A stretch of 64,000 nucleotides of DNA from assembly GCA_033439255.1 (NCBI GenBank), contig CM065883.1, forward strand, positions 1,240,001 through 1,304,000. The letters run 5' to 3'. The stretch's first letter is position 1; each line of letters opens with the position of its first letter. Made by a program: the position numbers and the translations under genes. Below are positions 30,566 to 42,300 of the stretch, piece after piece. The notes beneath the pieces are model-generated. The model saw only the letters and a program-made list of their open reading frames with translations, did no database searches and was not told where the DNA came from. This DNA is from Hericium rajendrae. Its lineage: Eukaryota; Basidiomycota; Agaricomycetes; Russulales; Hericiaceae.

Positions 30566-32976
30566 ATGTCCGAGAAAGCGTCATCATCTGTCGAACAGGT
30601 CATTGCGACCCCCGACCTGGAGAAGCGACGTCCATCCAAGAGGAGCTGGACGACAAGGCCGATGTCTTGACTGATGTATCGGTTTATGATGACGGTCAAG
30701 GAGATGAGGCTCTCAAGCTAGTAGGCAAGGAGAGGACCGCTGAATTCAGTGAGGAGTACAATCGGCAGTTGCGGAGGAAACTCGTGAGTCTTTATTTGTT
30801 ATGGTTCAAATGATAAACTCATGTTTTTCGCACAGGACCTATGGATCCCTCCACTCTGCGCAGCAGTCTATTTCACCCAGTTTTTGTGAGTAAACAGATC
30901 CCGTACTCGTAATTTGGGCGCTGAGACTTTACAGGGACAAGACTTCTCTGAATTACGCCAGGTATGCCTTTTCTACATGTTCTTCTTTCACTTTTTGATA
31001 TTCTGGCAGTATCATGGGCTTCCCTATCAGCGGGCAGGTCTGCAGCACTACTCTAACCTCTCGAAGCATGCCGTACTCATACTTATTCAGCAATACAACC
31101 TCGTCTCAATGGCATTTTACCTAGGGTTCCTGAGTTGGGAATTTCCTACTGTCTACATTTCACAGAAATTACGACTCGGGAAATACTTAGGTAAAGCTTT
31201 CATCTTTCGAGCAGAGCTCTATGCTTACCTCCATTGTCAGGCGCGAACATTGTTCTGTGGGGCATAATGCTGATGCTTCATTCCACTGCTCCATCGTTCG
31301 GCGCGTTCTTCGCTCTTCGCTTTCTGCTTGGTGAGCTTCGCGGTTTCGAAGGAATATGCGTCACTGACCTGCAGTCAGGCATGTTTGAATCTTGCGTCGC
31401 ACCAATCCTTATTTTAATCATCTCAATGTTTTACAAGAAGGACGAACAGGTAGGATCCACCGCACGATACGACATGGTATATCGCTGATCGCCTGCGCAA
31501 GGCGTCACGCATTTCCTGGTTTTATGTGATGGTGAGTTGCCTGACCGTTGCCATCTTGGACACGAGTATAAATGCCATATCTCAGAACGGATTGACCCAA
31601 ATCTTTGGAGGCTTTGTTGCATATGTAGGTCTCCTTTGCGAAATGACAGTCCATACCTCAGCTAACGAGTGCGCAGGGCATCTCCTTCTACGATGGCCAT
31701 CTCCTCGCACCATGGAAAATAATTTACATATTACTCGGAGGTCTTGCGATTGTTGTCGGCGTATGTGTGCTAATTTGGATGCCTGACTCTCCGGTACATG
31801 CCCAACTGCTTTCACCGGGGGAACGGATAGGTGCTCTTGAACGTGTTCGAGACGACCAAGGAGGCACCGAAAACAAGAAGCTGAAATGGCATCAAATCAA
31901 GGAGACTCTACTTGACGTTCGAACGTGGCTGATTGTCATCACGACTCTACTCAGTGCGTTTCGGAAAATGTCACTTTAACGCTCCTTCCACTCACAAACC
32001 CTACAGCAAGTATTCCCAACGGCGGCCTCAGCAATTGTATGGTCTGCTTTGCATGTATCACATGCTATTGCTCATCGTTCCCTCAGTCAGCAACCAAATC
32101 GTCAAGAGTTTCGGTTACACGTCAGTGAACCCACCATTTCACAATTTCGTGTTGGCTGATGTCGCGATGTAAAGATCCAAACAGGCACTGATCTTAAGCA
32201 CCCCGGGTGGCGCTATCGCAGCATTCACTACTCTGTGTTGCGGTTGGTATGCCGACAAGAAGGTACGCGCTCTGCCTGGTTTTTCGAAGCACAGCACGGC
32301 TCAGCGTGCTATAATCCTTCTAGGGTGAACGTATGCTGCCGATTGTCTTCGCGCTGATTCCCACCATAGTTGGGGCAGGTATGCAACTCGCCTTGCCTTT
32401 CCACCGCGGGCTTACTTATGCAATATCTCAGCTATGTTGATTGGTCTGAACGGCAGCGGCCAAAAGGGTGCCCTGTTGTTCGGTGAGCTTGGCTCTCAAT
32501 CATCTAATACATTCAGCCCGTTCAATCAAACGCCTTGCAGCTACCTACCTCATCGGCACGTTCGGAAGTGCCTTGTCGACAGTCTACGCTTACAACGCCA
32601 GCAACACGGGTGGGCATACTAAGAAGGTTAGTCCATTTCATTTGATCACTGTGGAATCTATCTCAGTGGATCTCTCGGTTGACAGGTGACCATCAACGCG
32701 ATGACGATGTTCACATTCAGTGTAGGTAATATTGTGGGAACAGAGATATTCCTCCCGAAAGACGCTCCTGATTACATCCCCGGAAAGACGGCCATCATGG
32801 TGCTCCTGACGATACAGCTTTTCATTTGTTTTTTGCTGCGTTTCATAAATCGCCGTATGAATGTGAAGAAAGTGGAGGCGCTTGAAGAGGAGAAAGCGCG
32901 CCGTGGCTGGTCGGACGCTGACGTCCAGAAGGAACGCGAGCGCCACGCCTTCCTAGACTTGACCGACAAGGAGTAA
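30566..32976 (+). CDS. MFS permease, allantoate/Dal5-like anion:cation symporter
   Basis: Seventeen exons (last 32686-32976) give about 521 residues of a 12-helix major-facilitator protein. Family signs: LDLWIPPLCAAVYFTQFLDK and TSLNYAS in helix 1, MGFPISG, NLVSMAFYLGFLSWEFPT, FGAFFALRFLLG, the central cytosolic loop with LLSPGERIGALERVR, NGGLSNFSNQIVKSFGY and STPGGAIAAFTT. Members of this group (Dal5, Tna1, Seo1) import organic anions such as allantoate, nicotinate or pantothenate; the substrate here cannot be read. Exon 1 has a problem: MSEKASSSVEQVIATPDLEK and the following EELDDKADVLTDVSVYDD are in different frames, shifted as by one lost base near 30620. The only splice alternative is a poor 44-nt intron (30599-30642). 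Confidence 0.85.
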
Positions 32977-33768
32977 GCCCCGTATCCTCGCCCTTTCTGG
33001 ACAACAGCTGATGATTGATCGTCTAAAGGAACATGTTCTTCATGTACACTGCTTAGGCTAGAAGCTTGCGATGAAGCTGTAATAGTTCGTCCCCTTGTAC
33101 CCCTGTGGCATAAGACAATCAGAAGTGCTTTTATCATGATCTGACAAGTCGATGGATAATAGCGCATCGTCGAATACCATCATCTCGTGTTCGCACCTCA
33201 GAGCGCCTGTTATATCCTCTGTTTAGACGCGCCATATATGTCACCCCTGTCTGTGGCCTCTGAGACACAGATCTTGCCGTAATATTTCGTAAGTGCGCCA
33301 GTATGTCAAGACAAACTCTCGGTCTGAAGGTTGCTATCAGGGCCTTCTCAGCGCATCATGCTCTTGAACGTATCAGGGTGGCAAACCATATCGCCGCGCA
33401 ATCCCATGCAAGGCGGCCCAATTTGCTCCCATACGGGTTATCTTGTGCGTATCCCTTCGTGCGATATCCTCAGTACTAAGGTACTAACCAGTGATGGCAA
33501 TCGACGTTTCTCCATACGCAGTGCATCCAGCTAAAACAATTTCCCTTGCTACTGACGCTCGAGATTCACTGACGCTGGAAAAGCGACCGTCTGGTTTCAG
33601 ATTCACTAAATCATCCTGACGCGCAAGGCATAAACGATCGGATATTCGCCCCTCATTTCCCCATTATCATGCCGTCTCCGATGTATAAAAACCCAGCCCC
33701 CGCCCTCCATTTTTAAACCAACCCCTCCATACCCTCGACGTCGTCCTCCAGTCCACCCTTGACAAGAC
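32977..33768. other. Intergenic region between the MFS and P450 genes
   Basis: No open frame of interest is present. The downstream end holds the P450 promoter. Confidence 0.4.
33684..33691 (+). promoter_or_regulatory. TATA box of the P450 gene
   Basis: TATAAAAA lies 78 bp before the ATG at 33769, followed by a C/T-rich leader typical of a strongly regulated fungal promoter. Confidence 0.6.
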
Positions 33769-35907
33769 ATGTCGATGAGTATCATCGAGCTCTTCTTTAA
33801 CGTCGGCCTGGGGCTAATCGCCATCGCTCTGCTGCGACGCATCTTGACTTCTCGCTCGTCCGCCTCGTTGCCGCCAGGTCCCAAAGGACTGCCCATCATT
33901 GGCAACCTTTTCGATATGCCACGGTCACATGAATGGCGGACGTTTGCGGAATGGGGCGAGAGGTGGGGTACGTATCCATACTATTATCCTGGAGCCGTGT
34001 TACTTAACAAGCTCACAGGAAGTATGGTCCACGTGAATGTTCTGGGCCAGAGGACCATTATCCTCAATTCATTACAAGCAGCGATCGACTTACTGGACAA
34101 GAGAAGCGCAATATATTCTGGTCGTCCATACCTTCTTGTTGCCGGCGAGCTCGTAGGTTGGGACAAAACCATGGCACTCATGCAATACGGAGAGGAATTT
34201 CGCGAGCATCGTCGTATGCTACATCGCTTAGTGGGAACAACGGCCAGTGTCGAAAAGTTCTTTCCGATAGAAGAACGAGAGACGCATCGGTTTCTTCGTC
34301 GTGTCCTTCAACAGCCGGATACCGTCGCCGAGCAAATTCGCAGGTAGCGTATCTTTCAGACTGCTCATCTATGATTCAGGGAAGTCTTACGACGATGGGT
34401 CAGAACTGCCGGTGCGATTATTTTGATGATATCTCATGGGTATCAAGTCAAAGGAGATAAAGACACGTTTACCACAACGGCAGAACAAGCAGTCGAGGGG
34501 TTCTCCAAGTCTACCGAACCGGGCGCTTTTCTCGTCGATGTGCTGCCCATTTGTGAGTGCGACGTCATTCACACTTGTCAGTATTTCCCATGAAATGTCT
34601 ATTGTTCAGTGCGATATGTGCCGGATTGGCTACCTGGATCTGGCTGGAAACGCATTGCCAACGCTTGGGCAGCAGATCTGGCTAGAATGACAGATGCCCC
34701 CCATGACTTCGTAAAACAACAAATGGTAAGTCATCACCAGTCCGTGCCTTGAGGCTGTGAGATGACATCTTCTAGACAGAAGGCAAAGCGTTGCCTTCAT
34801 TCACATCTACTCATCTCGAGGAATACTTGACGCCAGAGCAGGAGTTCAATATCAAATGGGCCGCTGCCGATATTTACTCGGGTGAGATATTTCACTAATC
34901 CCGACAGCGTGCGATGTTCTAACGAATTGATGTCCAACCTGTAGGAGGGGCTGATACTGTAATATTAGCCGCCGCCAGCCCAAAGACAGCGTGCTAACTT
35001 ATCTTTTGTCAGACCGTATCGGCTATCCACTCATTTTTCCTTGCCATGATGCTTTATCCAGAACTCCAGCGTAAGGCGCAGCTTGAAATTGACGCGGTTA
35101 TTGGACACGACCGCCTACCCAGCCTGAAGGATCGAGCGAATCTGCCATACGTTGATGCATTAGTCAAGGAATGCTTGAGATGGTATCCTGTCTCGAATCT
35201 CGGTAGGCATTATTTCCGATTACAGTCCGGCAATTGGAACTGATGAGTAAATAGGCGTTCCGCATCGCGTTGCTCAAGATGACACCTATAATGGCTACCT
35301 TATCCCTAAGGGTACCTACGTAATTGCGAACCTTTGGTGGGTTCTTTACCTCATGTTTGATGGCTCGATCTGAAGACTTTTGGGCTATTTCATCAGGAAG
35401 TTCATGCATGATCCAGAGATATATAGAAATCCGCACGAATTCCACCCGGATCGATACATTGCCTCGGATGGTAAGGAAGGAGAGCTAGACCCTCGCACGC
35501 TTGCATTTGGATTTGGAAGGAGGTATGTATCGACTCGCCCTTTTTCTGGCACTCACTGAGCCGTTGTAATCCAGGGTCTGCCCAGGTAAAGGACTTCGAA
35601 TGACCACCACGATTTGATCTGAGACATTTTACAGGTGTCAAGCTGGCCGACATATCCTTATGGATATCTTGCGCCATGTCCTTGGCCGTCTTTGATATAT
35701 CAAAGAAGGTCCTCGACGGGCGTGTTATCGAGCCTGTGGTCGACTACCAGACTGGTACGATAAGGTACAGTCTCATATTCCGGTTCTCTTCGCAATCCAT
35801 CTCAATCGCACCTTTTAAGTCATCCAAAGCCGTTTGAGTGCTCGATCAAACCCCGATCCGAGAAGGCCCTTGAGCTTATCAACTCAGTCGACCTCTTTGA
35901 AGACTGA
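33769..35907 (+). CDS. Cytochrome P450 monooxygenase
   Basis: Twelve exons give 511 residues. An N-terminal membrane anchor (VGLGLIAIALLRRIL) and the hinge SLPPGPKGLPIIGN place it on the ER. Seen: I-helix oxygen site GGADTT, ExxR in KECLRW, the PERF-type FHPDRYIA, and the heme loop FGFGRRVCPG. Two key parts sit on tiny exons: GGADT is completed by a 14-nt exon (34945-34958), and the heme Cys by an 11-nt exon (35575-35585). Read without these introns the gene would look broken. It resembles the many basidiomycete P450s related to O-methylsterigmatocystin oxidoreductase. The substrate is unknown. It lies downstream of an MFS permease on the same strand. Confidence 0.93.
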
Positions 35908-36328
35908 ATGCTGAGCTCCAAGTTCGCCCTATAGGACTGAACTTTGTCCTCCAGAAGTTATAAGCTGCCCGTCACTGTACTTTTGTAATATGGTGTCAAT
36001 ATAACTGTTGTCATGGAAATGGTTCCGAGTTCACCGAGTCGAATAAGTACTCGACATGAGCTTCTAGGATCGAAGTTGAGTAAGTACATGTGAGCCCAAT
36101 GTCGGGATGTCAAGTTCTGCTTCTTAGGTCGGACATCGCCGAGCAACCTGGGCTTGTCTTCATTCTTCGAGTCTTCCAAACGACCTCCTCATCCTGTTCA
36201 CTTTCAGCCTTTCCTTTCCATACGACCTGTGTCTACGGCTGCGAAGGGTATAACCAAATGTATTGCGGTTGATATCAATTGCACTGTGGACGACAGTGTG
36301 GATAACCCACTAGTACAGGATATCTCTC
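35908..36328. other. Intergenic region
   Basis: P450 3' flank and the presumed promoter of the next gene. The short open frames here are not convincing. Confidence 0.35.
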
Positions 36329-39051
36329 ATGATGGCTGCACCATCGTCTACAACCGACAAAACAGCTCTCAACCATGCAAACCTTCTGTCTGTGGGTGGA
36401 GATTTCAAGAAAGATGACGCCATCCGCTTTTATGTTGCCTCTCAGATTCGTTTCTCCAAAATCCATGCTGCCGAAGGTCGTACAGTCCTCGCATCCTGGG
36501 ACGAAAAAGAGGAACCGCCAAGTCATACTCCATGGCCATCTGCTTTGAGACGCCTGTCTTGAAACCTCGTATCGCGGTGAATCTGCTGAAGAGCTCCGCG
36601 GACATCACGCCGATGGCGTCCATCACGCCTGAAGCTGTCAGCGGACTTTCAGAGAGCCGAAGGCACGACGCCATGTCCCGGAGCGATCAAATTCATACCG
36701 CCAAAAATCTTCTGGGAAAGAGCTGTCATATGATGAACAGGCCCCTTCCAGACGCGCAAAGAAGAAACGACAAGTCACTCAGGCAGAGGATGCGACTTGC
36801 GACAGCGACGAAGAACATACACGCAGTAAGCTGCATGCATTTTTTCAATTTGGCAAACTTCTTATCAATCGCAGGGTTGGCTGAAAGAAGAGAGCACAAG
36901 CGTCTGCGGCGAGCGGTTCTGAATCCCAGATCCGATTGCTCACATTCAGGTGACTCGGAGGACAGCAACCCCAAGAAGAAACGAAAAAAGCCAAACAAGA
37001 AGTTACCGAAAGCAACTCCAAAGATACCGGCTGGCCTAGCCTTGATGCACGGCTTCGCGTCAACAAGTGTTGGAAAAAATAGACTCACGGTACGGGGCGA
37101 TTATTCTTTCCTTTCTGCCGTCTGACATCTTGTCACAGCTTGTGCCGCCTGTTAGCAGTTTTGGCGTTTTCAATAGAGGGAAAGCCTCTACCAAGTTCAA
37201 CATAGATGAACGCAAGCGCTCCCAAGGAAAAGGTCAGTCTTTCCATGCTTTGACCCGTTCGAATTGTGGGTAAACCTTGCTTTAGCAGGCGCTGCCAACT
37301 CGTTTTCGGAGCGGCAGTTCCTGAATAACGTCCCTGCAGGGCTGTCTCGTCGTCGAAAACGCTTGCCTTCCCCATCGTTCTCCCTGAGCTCTCACGGTCG
37401 ATCTGATCTCCCTGAGCAATCGGGGGAAGCCTCAGCCAAGCATCGTGGTCGCAACTCTGTTAAGAAACGTAAAGTAGCTGAACGCAAAGTGAAATCCAAG
37501 AAGGGAAATGAGAAACCAGAGATCCCCCGCGCTCCATTAGCTTCCCACACAGTCTCTCCCTCAAGCGACCGCCCGTCGAGTTCCAACGCCATGGGGTCTG
37601 TTGTCTGGGATATTGAGAATGAAAGTTGCGCGCTACCCTCGGACTCAGGTGTCTCTGTTGCCGATGGCGAGCGGAGCAAAGTTACTGCCGCTGTTTTCCA
37701 GGTCGAAGGACGTCCTTCCGGTCTAATTCAACGTCAGGCCAGCATCATCTCGGCTGCCGAAAGTCATAACATGCATCGGTCCGTCATACAGCTCCAATCC
37801 AATCCAGTCATCCCTGTTCTACATGCACAATTGGAACGATCGGTATCTGTGGGCCCGTCTGGCAGCACTGCTGCGTTCATCATGGACTCAAAGAAACGCA
37901 GCTCGTCGCTAGGTCCTTCGGAGTCGGCTTCTCAAGTTATCCTGCACGCGTTGCAAAAGCAAGAACTTGCCACCTCGTCCAAGTATTTCGCGAGTGCGGT
38001 TCCGTCCTACGCTGTCTCTGATAACATCCATGAAGACCCAAAGCCCAGCGAGAACGCTGACGAGAGGAATCACTCAGCAGTGCTCGCAAACCTAGATGCA
38101 GCTACCTTGTCTGTCTATCCGATGGAGCGCCTACGGAATAACAGTGCGGAATCATCTAAAGCGCGTCCCCTTGCAGCGCCGTCCGTCGTCCCATCTTCGC
38201 TCAACTCCTTGAAACAGGCACTCCATGCATTTGATGCTTTCGATCCAAGTCTAAGGAGCTCTCGTAGGAATCTAGGATCATCCGTATCGAACGCTGAACA
38301 AAGTTACGACAATATGGGCTATGCCACCTCCGACTCCAGGCCCCCAGCTTCTTTCGAACGATACGGTAGTCAATATCTGACTGAGACGTCTTCTGCTCTG
38401 CTCTACATGGAAGAATATGCCACTCATGATGTTCTCAGCGACGATTGCAACTTACTTGGCGACTCACTTGGCTATATTGAACCCTCCGACTGTGTTACTT
38501 GTGATCCACTCGCTCTTGGCTTTGAAGATAGTATGGAAGAGTCTTGCATATATCAACCAGATCTTGTCAACCATATGGATTACTCGGACTATGTTGATCC
38601 TCAGGATGATACGCAGCTGGCATTGGAAGGCTACCAGGATTCTAGCGCTTACTGGCCGGACGACGTTTTATCCAACGTCCAAGTTCAAGCTGATGGGTCT
38701 GATTTGGTGCTCCTTGGTTCTGAGTTGGATGACTCAGATCGAGACTTTGGATACAGCAGGGCCTTCTCCGCTGCAGGGTCAGATGCTCGCCCCATGTCGG
38801 CCGAACCTGAAAGCGCGCAGAGTCTGTACTGTGTTTCGTCAGACTACAGCCACGACCATACAGACAACGATGAGGAATCTTTAGGCTTCGAAGAACCCTG
38901 GCTGTCCCAAGGCGCCACGCTTCTCAGAGGCCAAGGAGGTCTCGTTGCTAGAGCGAGGGGCCTCTTTGAACGGAATTTGCCGACTGTGGCTCGCGTCGAG
39001 CAGGATGTGGCTCGAACTCTAAGGGACCATTGGCATCCTCAAAAGCTATAG
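36329..39051 (+). CDS. Ser-rich basic nuclear-type protein, unknown function
   Basis: The well-supported exons are 36532-36576 (part), 36642-36825, 36875-37089, 37139-37232 and 37286-39051. Together they encode 767 residues from the ATG at 36532. Lys/Arg blocks that look like nuclear signals occur early (RRAKKKRQ, NPKKKRKKPNKK, RRRKRLPSP), then a long Ser/Pro/Asp-rich part and a conserved-looking C-terminus (ARGLFERNLPTVARVEQDVA). I recognise no domain. A plausible N-terminal piece (MMAAPSSTTDKTALNHANLL, 36329-36500) is in another frame than RKRGTAKSYSMAICFETP just after it, and no intron fits between. One missing base would join them. If it is not part of the gene, the start is 36532. Confidence 0.7.
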
Positions 39052-39387
39052 CACGCAGCATCTCGCTTTTGTCTCCGTGCATTGTGATAGTAGTTGTGTC
39101 GAATCTGGACGCGTGTATTGAAGCATTCGCCATTGTTGTGACTCGGTGCCGAGATACAGATAATACTTGCCTCGATCAGCCACAGACGCGTTGTTTGCCA
39201 TTGTGATGGCCAATCCATAAGGGTTATGTGCTTGCCGAGCGTGTGGCGTGTGTGGCAACGCGGGAATCACGCAGTCGCAAAGCCCATTAAGGCCATCGCT
39301 TAAGTGTCGCCCTCCTTCCCCTCCTTTTCTCTCACATCCCATCTTCTTCTCTTCTTCTGGTGATTGAGCGCGTTCTCTCTGCCAAAG
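39052..39387. other. Intergenic region upstream of the SLIP-GC-like gene
   Basis: A pyrimidine-rich leader precedes the ATG at 39388. No other feature was found. Confidence 0.35.
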
Positions 39388-42300
39388 ATGGCCTATCCAT
39401 TCGGAGGTCAATCCTTGATTGTGAGTCTTGTTGATGTACGTTCGCCACGGGTCGCTGGTCGCTGAGCGCGTCGTACGCGACATCGACGACAGACACAGTT
39501 CATAAAGCCCGAGCCTCACGACCAACCAATTCCTCCAAGTACATCGGCGACCTCACAGGAACCATTGAGTGATGTCAAGGGCGTCAAATCTGAACTGAAC
39601 GATACTGTGAGTTTTCGTCGGCATTAATTGGCGTCGTCGCGTCACGTCGCGGCGCGTCGCGTGATCGCGTTGTCCACCGTGTTTCTGAGTCTGATCGTCA
39701 AACACAGGCGTCTTCAACGGGGACCAGCATCTCGACATCCGCTCAGCAAGATGTGAAGCCAGTCGTGAAAAACGAGTTAGCCCAGCCAGTGGATATCAAA
39801 CAGCCCACAGCAGGCGACGCGAAGCCTCTAGCGGATGTGAAGCCATTTGATTTCGCAATCTTTGACTCGCCCATCGATATCGACTACACACCCGAGAACG
39901 CCCTGAAACAGGGTCTTTCTATGGTGAAGAGTTTGAAGGACAACATAAACAAGCTCGAGTTAGGCAGCAAACTGCGCAAGGAGGTTTGGTTGCGGGAAAT
40001 TGAAAGGTAGTTGTCAATGCTGCGTAATCTCTTGGTATATTTCTAACGCTGCAATAATAAGCCTGCAGAACCAAGGGTCTCCAACGACCATGATTGCAGT
40101 TTGCGGTGGTACGTGATCTACGTCACTCGACTCTCAATTATGCGCTTATTTCGCGACCGTATGCGCGGGCAGCCACCGGTGCCGGCAAGTCGTCGACGTT
40201 GAATGCAGTTCTAGATGGTAAAGTTCTGGTCTTTCGTACCTTCCGCAAAGATTGACCTTCTTTCAGATAACGTGGTACCAACAAGCGGCATGAGAGGTAC
40301 GTTGGACTTCTTTAGAAGCCAGAGTCCTCACACTAACAACTTGTCCACAGCATGTACAGCGGTGGTCACGGAGATAGCGTACCATGACAAGCCCACAATT
40401 GATGCAGACGTCTCGTTTCTTTCTGAGAAAGAATGGAGGGATGAACTCGCTGTTCTGCTTGACGACCTCGTGGATGAGGATGGCAATATCAAGAGGACTA
40501 GCAACCTCAACAGCGATGCGGGTATCGCGTGGTCCAAGGCAAGTCCTCTCTTGACGCCGGGATTCGTTTTACTAACTACATCACCAGGTCCATGCTGTCT
40601 ATCCCTCCATCGAGCAGGAGCAGCTAGTCAAGATGACTGCAGACCAAATCATTGCTCGCGACCCCAGTGAGCTTTTATCCTGGTCAGCTAAATCGAAGGA
40701 TGTTTCTCACGTTCAACGCAGGAATTGCTAAAATCTTGGGCTCTACGAAGAAAATCTCTGCGAAAGACTCGAAGACATTCGCAAAAGAGATTGCGAAATA
40801 TATTGACTCGAAGGACCAAAAGCGTGACAAGAAGGAAAAGAAGAAAGACGCGAATCAGAGCTTGTCCTCAATGCTTCAAGGCAACGGAGACAAATCGAAG
40901 AAGAAAGATGACGCTGATGGTCCAGCCCTATGGCCACTCATTCGTCTGGTCAACGTCAGATGCAACTCGCGTGCCTTGTCGACTGGCGCCATTCTGGTTG
41001 ATTTGCCTGGTGTCGCCGATGCTAACGCAGCACGGAACAGCATTGCAAAGGACTACATGAAGAAATGCAACTGCATTTGGATCTTGGCCCCAATCACCAG
41101 GGCCGTCGATGACAAAACCGCCAAAGGTACATGCAATTCCAATTGCGCCAAAGTCGTCATACTGAAAAACGGATTTTTTTTAAGACTTACTCGGTGACGC
41201 TTTCAAGACACAACTGATGAGTGAGTGGAGTTTATCACTGTTCATGAACGATGAACAATTGGCTGACTTGACTTCGCCTGCACAGTGGGTAAGATTCAGG
41301 AGCATCATATGACACTTGTTCGCAACTAACACCTTCTCTTGTAATTTCGATGTATAGACGGAAAGTAAGTCGAACATGTCCCTCAGATCATAGAGACCGA
41401 AACTTATATCCTTCTGTCTAGTTATGATGCGCATGTCATTACATTCATCGGTAAGGCCTATCATTCTTTGTGTCCAACCGTTCTCAAGGGTTTCTATCGC
41501 AGCCACCAAGTGTGATGATATTTCTTGTTCCGAGGTCATCGGTGCCTTGGGTCTCGCGGAGAATGAAGAATTGGAAGCCATCGAAGACCGCATTGACGAA
41601 TGTGTTGAGCAGTCCTCGGGGTGGAAAAGAAAGGAATCCGAAGCGAAAGCCATGGCAAAAGGTTGCAGGCTTTCTTTGCAAGTGTATGAGTGGACGTTAA
41701 CACTTGTCGACAGATATTGAGGAACAGCTCAAAGATGTCCGTGATATCCTCAAGGAGCATCAGGCGCACATGGAGGCTCTCGAGAATGGCGAGTCATTCA
41801 CACCTGTGTTAACGGGCAGCTCCGGCAAGGCGAACAAGAAGCGCAAGAACAAGCGCGGCGGGAAAGATGGTTCCGCTAAACGCAAGCGCAACGCGGACGA
41901 CGATGACATCGACATGGACGACCTTGACGATTTCCTTGTCGCAGATTCCGATTCCGATTCCGATGGTGATAAGGAGAACGACGATGACGGCTCGGACGCT
42001 GCCAAGTCGGACACTGCGTCAGATGACGAGGAAGAACAAGAGAAGGAGGAAGTGACCATAGAGATCCTGAAGGCCAGGATCGAAGAGACTAAGTCGCTGA
42101 TCAAGTCCGGCAGAGAACGCCTCAATGAGGCGAGGAAGGCGAAGAAAGAAGCGAGCGACGCACTCGCTATTCTCAAGAAAAAGCAGACGAAAGCGCAAAG
42201 GGAGAAAAACGCATTCTGTTCGCTCGAGAGATCTAAGGTATAGTCCAGTCTCAAATTGTTGCTACGCTTCTAAAATCATCTCGTAATCACAGTACTCCAA

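Noticed and set aside
35400-35680. P450 thought to lack its heme motif
   Set aside because: The motif is complete once the 11-nt exon at 35575-35585 is recognised.
30566-35907. Secondary-metabolite gene cluster
   Set aside because: No polyketide, peptide or terpene synthase is present in the window. A permease and one P450 are not enough.
41760-42254. 164-codon minus-strand frame, Ser/Leu-rich
   Set aside because: It is the complement of the acidic and basic repeats in the SLIP-GC-like GTPase, a codon shadow.
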